Source of the DNA: Gordionus sp. m RMFG-2023
Taxonomy: Eukaryota > Nematomorpha > Gordioida > Chordodea > Parachordodidae
NCBI RefSeq assembly: GCF_954871325.1
Contig: NC_088778.1
Location: 31,012,730-31,076,729, forward strand
Direction: 5' to 3'
DNA length: 64,000 nt
Positions 59,651 through 64,000 of this stretch are shown piece by piece. The stretch's first letter is position 1, and each line of letters opens with the position of its first letter. Under the pieces are notes generated by a model. That model did not search any database, was not told the origin of the DNA, and was given only the letters and a program-made list of their open reading frames with translations. Position numbers and translations under genes: made by a program.

Positions 59651-62600
59651 TTAAGTTACATAGTCTTTTAAATAAGCAGGTTTATTTTTAATTCGCACAG
59701 GTCTAGAGATAGGTGTTATATCGTTATTATCAGTAATTTTTATATTTTTGTCCATACTTCCCTCCTTAAAAGAATCCTTAGAGTCATTGTTAATAATTGT
59801 GTTAAAACAGTTTCTAATTCTTATTTGATCTAAATGTCTCCTCAAAATACCTTTCTCAGTCTTAATTTGGAACATCATATCACTTTCCTTATGTGTGATT
59901 ATACCTTTGCACCATTTATCATCACCTTGTATTTTATACCAAACAAAATCTCCTACGTTAAAAGTTCTATTTCGTGGTAAAGTAACGTTTATTTTATTCT
60001 TCTTTTCCTCCATCGGTTTTAATAAGTCCCATTTAATTCTAATATCTCGATTAAACATTCTCTGTGATGGTGTAACTCCTGTAGTATCATTACGCGTATT
60101 TCTGTAATTAAGTAAAAATTTGCTAAGTGCGATATCTGGGTCTATTTTAATATTCCTTTTCATGTGTGTTTTGAACGTTCTAACCATGCGTTCAACCTGG
60201 CCATTGGATTGCTGGTGATAAGCAGATGTAAGCACATGTTTAATACCAAAATTGTTGCAAAATTTTTCAAAATCGTTACTCGTAAAGTTAGTACCGTTAT
60301 CAGTAACTATAGTTTCAGGTATTCCGTATAGCGAAATAGTTTTAAAGATTTCTTTTAAAGTAACATTAGTCGTAATATTTTTAACAGGAATAATAATTGG
60401 AAATTTGCTGTAGGCATCGACTATTATCAACCAATTTTTTGTGAAAAACGGACCCGCATAATCTATATGTATCCTTTCAAACGGTTTAGTTGCCGAAACC
60501 CATGGTTTTTGTATCTTTATAGGATTATCGTGATATATATTACAATCGTCACAACTTTTCACTTCCGTAACAATATCATTATTTATGCCAGGCCACCACA
60601 TGTAATCTTTGGCTAAGGATTTGATTTTTCCTGCTCCCAAGTGACCTTCATGTAATGACTGTAGTATAGTTTTTCTCATAGAAGACGGAATTATAATTTT
60701 ATTGCTTTTGTAAAGACAATCTTTAATTATACTTAATTCCAATTCAATGTTTTTATAAATATTATTCATTATAGGTCTGTTGTTATTAATATCATTTATG
60801 ACTTGTTTTAATTCCGTATCTTTCAAAGTTTCATCACGGATTTGATCAAAGTTAATAGGTAAATCCTCATATTCATTTATAATGGTTACATTTTCAATAG
60901 TTTCATCACGACATTCTTGTGGTAATCTTGAAAGGCAATCAGGAACAACATTATATTTACCGGCTTTATACTTTATATTAAAATCATATCCTCCTAATGT
61001 AATATTCCACTTCTGGAGTCTTAACGACATGGTGCTATTATCCTTAAGACCCTTGGTGAAGATGTGAACTAGAGGCTTATGGTCAGTAATAATTGTAAAT
61101 TTTGTGCCGATTAAATATTCCTGAAATCTCTTTATGGCGAACATTATAGCGAGAGCCTCACGCTCAATATTGGTATAATTCATTTCAGATTTTAATAAAG
61201 TTCTCGACGCGAAAGCTATAGGTTTTTCTTTACCATCTTTTTCAATATGAAATAGTACAGCTCCTAAACCACATTTTGATGCGTCAGTGGCTATCCCTAT
61301 AGGTAATTCAGGGTTAAAATATGTCAAAGCAGGTGGAAGACTAATTAACTTCTTTAGATCATTAAAACTTTTAGAGTGTTCTAGATTCCAAGCCCATTTT
61401 TCTTTATTGACAATCTTATAAAGAGGATCGGCAATTTCCGCAAAATTGTTCAAAAATTTTCTATAGTAGCCAGCCATTCCCAGAAATGTTGATAATTCAG
61501 CAGCTGATTTTGGTTCTGGCATATTAATTATTGCTTCAATTTTGTCGTGATTAGCATGAATCCCCTTAGCGTCAATATCATGACCCAGGAACCTCACTTT
61601 GTTTTTAAAGAACACACTTTTATTAAAGTTAGGTATTAGCCCAAACGATGATATTCTATCGAACACTTTTTTTATGTTGTTTAGGTGGGCTTCATCGTTT
61701 TTTCCAGTTATAAGTAAATCATCAATATAAAATATAACGTCATCCATGTCCCCGAAGATTTGATCCATAATCTGTTGAAAAATTGCAGATGAGGTCTTAA
61801 GCCCAAAAGGAAGTCTAGTAAATTGGTAATATCCCTTATGCGTAGATATGGTTAAAATATTTCTGCAACTTTTATCAATTGGAATCTGTAAGAAAGCATT
61901 TTTAAAGTCAATCTTCGTAAATTTCTTTCCTTCCGAAAGTTTAGCAATTAGATCATTAATTCGTGGTAGAGGGTATCTAAAGTCTTCTAGAGCTGGGTTT
62001 ACAGTATCCTTAAAATCAGCGCAAAGCCTAATGCTCCCATCTTCTTTATAGACAGCGGTAACAGGACTTGCCCATCGGACATCATTCACCGGCTCAATAA
62101 TTTTATCATGTATCCATTTTTTAAGTTCATTACTAACAAGATTAATTTTTGAATAAGGAATACGTCTAGGCGGTATAATTTTAGGTTGGGCATCATTTCT
62201 TAAATGTAACTTGACACTTGCTTTGTTGATTGGCCCATTAGTTAATTTCGATTCACACTCTTTAATCAATTTTTTTATTTCATCTTCGTAATTAGTGTCA
62301 ATATTTGCTATAAATTTATTTAAAATATTTTTGAAAGCATTGATCCACATACGTCCCAACAAAGCATTTTTACTTGATTCAACCACTACCGCTTGTAAAT
62401 ATTTGGACATACCATCATAAGTCACTTTAACTTGAGTAGTTCCTATGATTTTGATTAAATTCCCGTCATAAGCAGTGAGTTGTAGCTCGGATTTCTTAAG
62501 ATCTCTAATACCAAGTTTTTTAGCCAGACCATGAGGTATGATAGTGTATTTGGATCCAGTGTCCACTTGCATACAAGTAACAACATCGTTCACTTTTACA

Positions 62601-63748
62601 GTAGTCATAAATGCGTTATCTTTGTCATTAATCACGTCACCAGATAAATTGTTGACATTAAAATCATTATCATCTTTGTTCTTTGTAGAATCAACTTTCT
62701 CTTCAATAATTTCTTCAATATTCATGTTGTAATCATTATTGTATTGTATTTGCTTTTTATTATTTTCGTCGCCACTTCTATAATTATTTGAGTTGTTATT
62801 ATATTGTATTTGCTTTCTCTGAATATTATCATTACCTCTATAATTATTTGAGTTGTTGTTATATTGTATTTGCTTTCTCTGATACTTATCATTACCTCTA
62901 TAATTATCTGAGTTGTTATAATAAGATTGGTAATTGTTACGATTTCCGTCACCGTATTGGATTTGTTTTCTTTGATTATAATCATACCATGTATTATTTC
63001 TACCAAAATTCGATTGATTATTATTATTATAGCGATAATTGTTATAGTTATAATTGTTATAATTATCGTGGTATCGCGAATTATTATTACCATAATTGTA
63101 TCTAAAATTATTATTGTAATTCCCATTTCTATATCTATTATCATAATTATTTCTAAAATTATTTCGAAAATTATTATCATTTCTACTGCAAAAATTTTTA
63201 TCTTTATCGGATTTTTTATCATTATTTATATAACTTATATCATTATCCTCAGACTTAATATTACTAGAGTCCAGTTTCACCCCTAATTCCACCATCTGAT
63301 TCAATGTAAGGTCAAAATTTTTGGAGAATTTGTATTTAATTTTATCGTTTAAAGTAGATGTCCGTAATTTCTCTTTTAATCTACTATCGTCCAAAAAATT
63401 ACATTTCTTATGAAGTTTCGATACTCTAATGTACCACAGCATAAAACTCTCTGATGAGTTTTGTTGAAGAAGATTAAATTTATTAATTAAAGTATTTAAA
63501 TTTAGCGCTGGTAAAAGATAGGTTAACTTTTTAATCACAATTTTAAGATCTAAAATATCGGTATCAGAACAAATTGCCTTAATGTCGTCAAAAACTTCGT
63601 CTGATAAATTATTAAGCAAAGTATTAATTTTAATAGAGTCCGATAATGTACTGGTCGAAAAGTAATTTAATATTCTGTCTAAATAAATTTCAGTAAGAGG
63701 ACCCACTAACTTAGGGATCTTATGTGTAAATTCTTGTTTAATTTCCAT
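59651..63748 (-). CDS. Ty3/gypsy gag-pol polyprotein (retroelement)
   Basis: One 1,365-codon frame. From the N-terminus: a gag-like part (about 1-180), an Asn/Tyr/Arg-rich low-complexity stretch with 'KQIQYNN'-type repeats about 15-20 residues apart (about 190-350), aspartic protease (about 390-480), reverse transcriptase (about 530-740), RNase H (about 800-930), integrase zinc-binding and core parts (about 1020-1260), and a basic tail. Gag and pol are in one frame, as in several gypsy lineages. It provides replication and integration of the element and has no host role. Small opposite-strand frames within it are shadows. Confidence 0.92.
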   Translation of the reverse strand: MEIKQEFTHKIPKLVGPLTEIYLDRILNYFSTSTLSDSIKINTLLNNLSDEVFDDIKAICSDTDILDLKIVIKKLTYLLPALNLNTLINKFNLLQQNSSESFMLWYIRVSKLHKKCNFLDDSRLKEKLRTSTLNDKIKYKFSKNFDLTLNQMVELGVKLDSSNIKSEDNDISYINNDKKSDKDKNFCSRNDNNFRNNFRNNYDNRYRNGNYNNNFRYNYGNNNSRYHDNYNNYNYNNYRYNNNNQSNFGRNNTWYDYNQRKQIQYGDGNRNNYQSYYNNSDNYRGNDKYQRKQIQYNNNSNNYRGNDNIQRKQIQYNNNSNNYRSGDENNKKQIQYNNDYNMNIEEIIEEKVDSTKNKDDNDFNVNNLSGDVINDKDNAFMTTVKVNDVVTCMQVDTGSKYTIIPHGLAKKLGIRDLKKSELQLTAYDGNLIKIIGTTQVKVTYDGMSKYLQAVVVESSKNALLGRMWINAFKNILNKFIANIDTNYEDEIKKLIKECESKLTNGPINKASVKLHLRNDAQPKIIPPRRIPYSKINLVSNELKKWIHDKIIEPVNDVRWASPVTAVYKEDGSIRLCADFKDTVNPALEDFRYPLPRINDLIAKLSEGKKFTKIDFKNAFLQIPIDKSCRNILTISTHKGYYQFTRLPFGLKTSSAIFQQIMDQIFGDMDDVIFYIDDLLITGKNDEAHLNNIKKVFDRISSFGLIPNFNKSVFFKNKVRFLGHDIDAKGIHANHDKIEAIINMPEPKSAAELSTFLGMAGYYRKFLNNFAEIADPLYKIVNKEKWAWNLEHSKSFNDLKKLISLPPALTYFNPELPIGIATDASKCGLGAVLFHIEKDGKEKPIAFASRTLLKSEMNYTNIEREALAIMFAIKRFQEYLIGTKFTIITDHKPLVHIFTKGLKDNSTMSLRLQKWNITLGGYDFNIKYKAGKYNVVPDCLSRLPQECRDETIENVTIINEYEDLPINFDQIRDETLKDTELKQVINDINNNRPIMNNIYKNIELELSIIKDCLYKSNKIIIPSSMRKTILQSLHEGHLGAGKIKSLAKDYMWWPGINNDIVTEVKSCDDCNIYHDNPIKIQKPWVSATKPFERIHIDYAGPFFTKNWLIIVDAYSKFPIIIPVKNITTNVTLKEIFKTISLYGIPETIVTDNGTNFTSNDFEKFCNNFGIKHVLTSAYHQQSNGQVERMVRTFKTHMKRNIKIDPDIALSKFLLNYRNTRNDTTGVTPSQRMFNRDIRIKWDLLKPMEEKKNKINVTLPRNRTFNVGDFVWYKIQGDDKWCKGIITHKESDMMFQIKTEKGILRRHLDQIRIRNCFNTIINNDSKDSFKEGSMDKNIKITDNNDITPISRPVRIKNKPAYLKDYVT

Positions 63749-64000
63749 ATTTAATTAATAAGACACATATATAAGCAATTATAATATTTATTATTTTATC
63801 AATTCAAATTTTTGGTATAGCTATTCATGTTTTGGTAAATATACAGATTAATTCAATGAAATCATTGTCACCATAAATATAATGTTTCCCATTTAACAAT
63901 TCGAAACAATTAATCATATCTCTTAAGTTCATAAATTCAAACAACACGTCCTCCGTACCGTCTATCCTATAAAAGTTGACATCGGAATTATAGGTTAACT
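63749..64000 (-). other. Leader region of the gypsy element
   Basis: AT-rich, non-coding sequence upstream of the gag-pol start. No match to the LTR at 58968-59244 was seen here, so the 5' LTR is beyond the window edge. Confidence 0.6.

Larger units (their letters stand above)
58968..64000 (-). mobile_element. Ty3/gypsy LTR retrotransposon, looks whole as far as visible
   Basis: Minus-strand element entering from the right edge of the window. Visible parts are one LTR (58968-59244), a pyrimidine run on the plus strand next to it that is the polypurine tract on the coding strand, a 3' untranslated stretch, one long gag-pol frame (63748-59651) and a leader (63749-64000). The other LTR lies outside the window. 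The frame is uninterrupted and the junction with the duplicated host sequence is sharp, so the insertion is young, younger than the 3-kb duplication it interrupts. Order within pol (protease, reverse transcriptase, RNase H, integrase) is that of Ty3/gypsy. Confidence 0.9.

Noticed and set aside
59895-63286. Several opposite-strand or shifted frames of 60-166 codons inside the gypsy polyprotein, including Ile-rich ones near 62722-63286
   Set aside because: They are shadows of the Asn/Tyr/Arg-rich and pol coding sequence in the main frame.
1-64000. Search for tRNA, rRNA, CRISPR and telomere repeats
   Set aside because: No tRNA-like B-box or cloverleaf, no conserved rRNA blocks, no repeat-spacer arrays and no TTAGGG-type arrays were seen by eye.

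Overview
The window is very AT-rich eukaryotic DNA. It has spliced protein genes with introns as short as about 50 bases, many hAT DNA transposons, Ty3/gypsy LTR retroelements, and long tandem repeats. The fragments of known genes (a choline-transporter-like exon and DCC1-like cohesion gene pieces) point to an animal, probably an invertebrate. I cannot place it more precisely. I see no rRNA, tRNA or CRISPR.

Layout. 1-2880: AT-rich sequence with two small gypsy fossils. 2880-4603: a 231-bp tandem duplication running into a 1.27-kb GGAA/GGATA microsatellite. 5088-9093: an old LTR retroelement with both LTRs, a 5-bp target duplication and no coding capacity. 9511-10654: a hAT transposon with a perfect 8-bp target duplication. 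13398-33645 (minus strand): the dominant feature, an apparent gene for a giant Thr/Lys/Arg-rich repetitive protein. It has about 6,400 codons, mostly 82-codon units, and at its N-terminus an Asn/Thr/Ser-rich segment with N-glycosylation sequons and a possible signal-peptide exon. The frame is interrupted by five single-base indels.

35695-41300: a decayed hAT transposase, a newly recognised six-exon gene for a small secreted protein (37625-39645, minus), and short MITEs. 42050-44700: a decayed gypsy pol. 44889-46225: a hAT element that, with 1.7 kb of right flank, was duplicated to 55890-58967. 48358-52720: two hAT-type non-autonomous elements, an RT fossil, and a palindromic repeat split by one of the hATs. 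54043-55183: one exon resembling SLC44A1/CTL1 (plus strand) and exons resembling DSCC1/DCC1 (minus strand). 58968 to past the window end: a young-looking Ty3/gypsy element on the minus strand, inserted into the second duplicate copy.

Host coding content is therefore one giant repetitive, probably extracellular, polycationic protein, one small secreted protein of unknown family, and pieces of two conserved genes, all in a landscape built mainly by hAT and gypsy activity. Splice sites and gene joins were read by eye and need transcript support.
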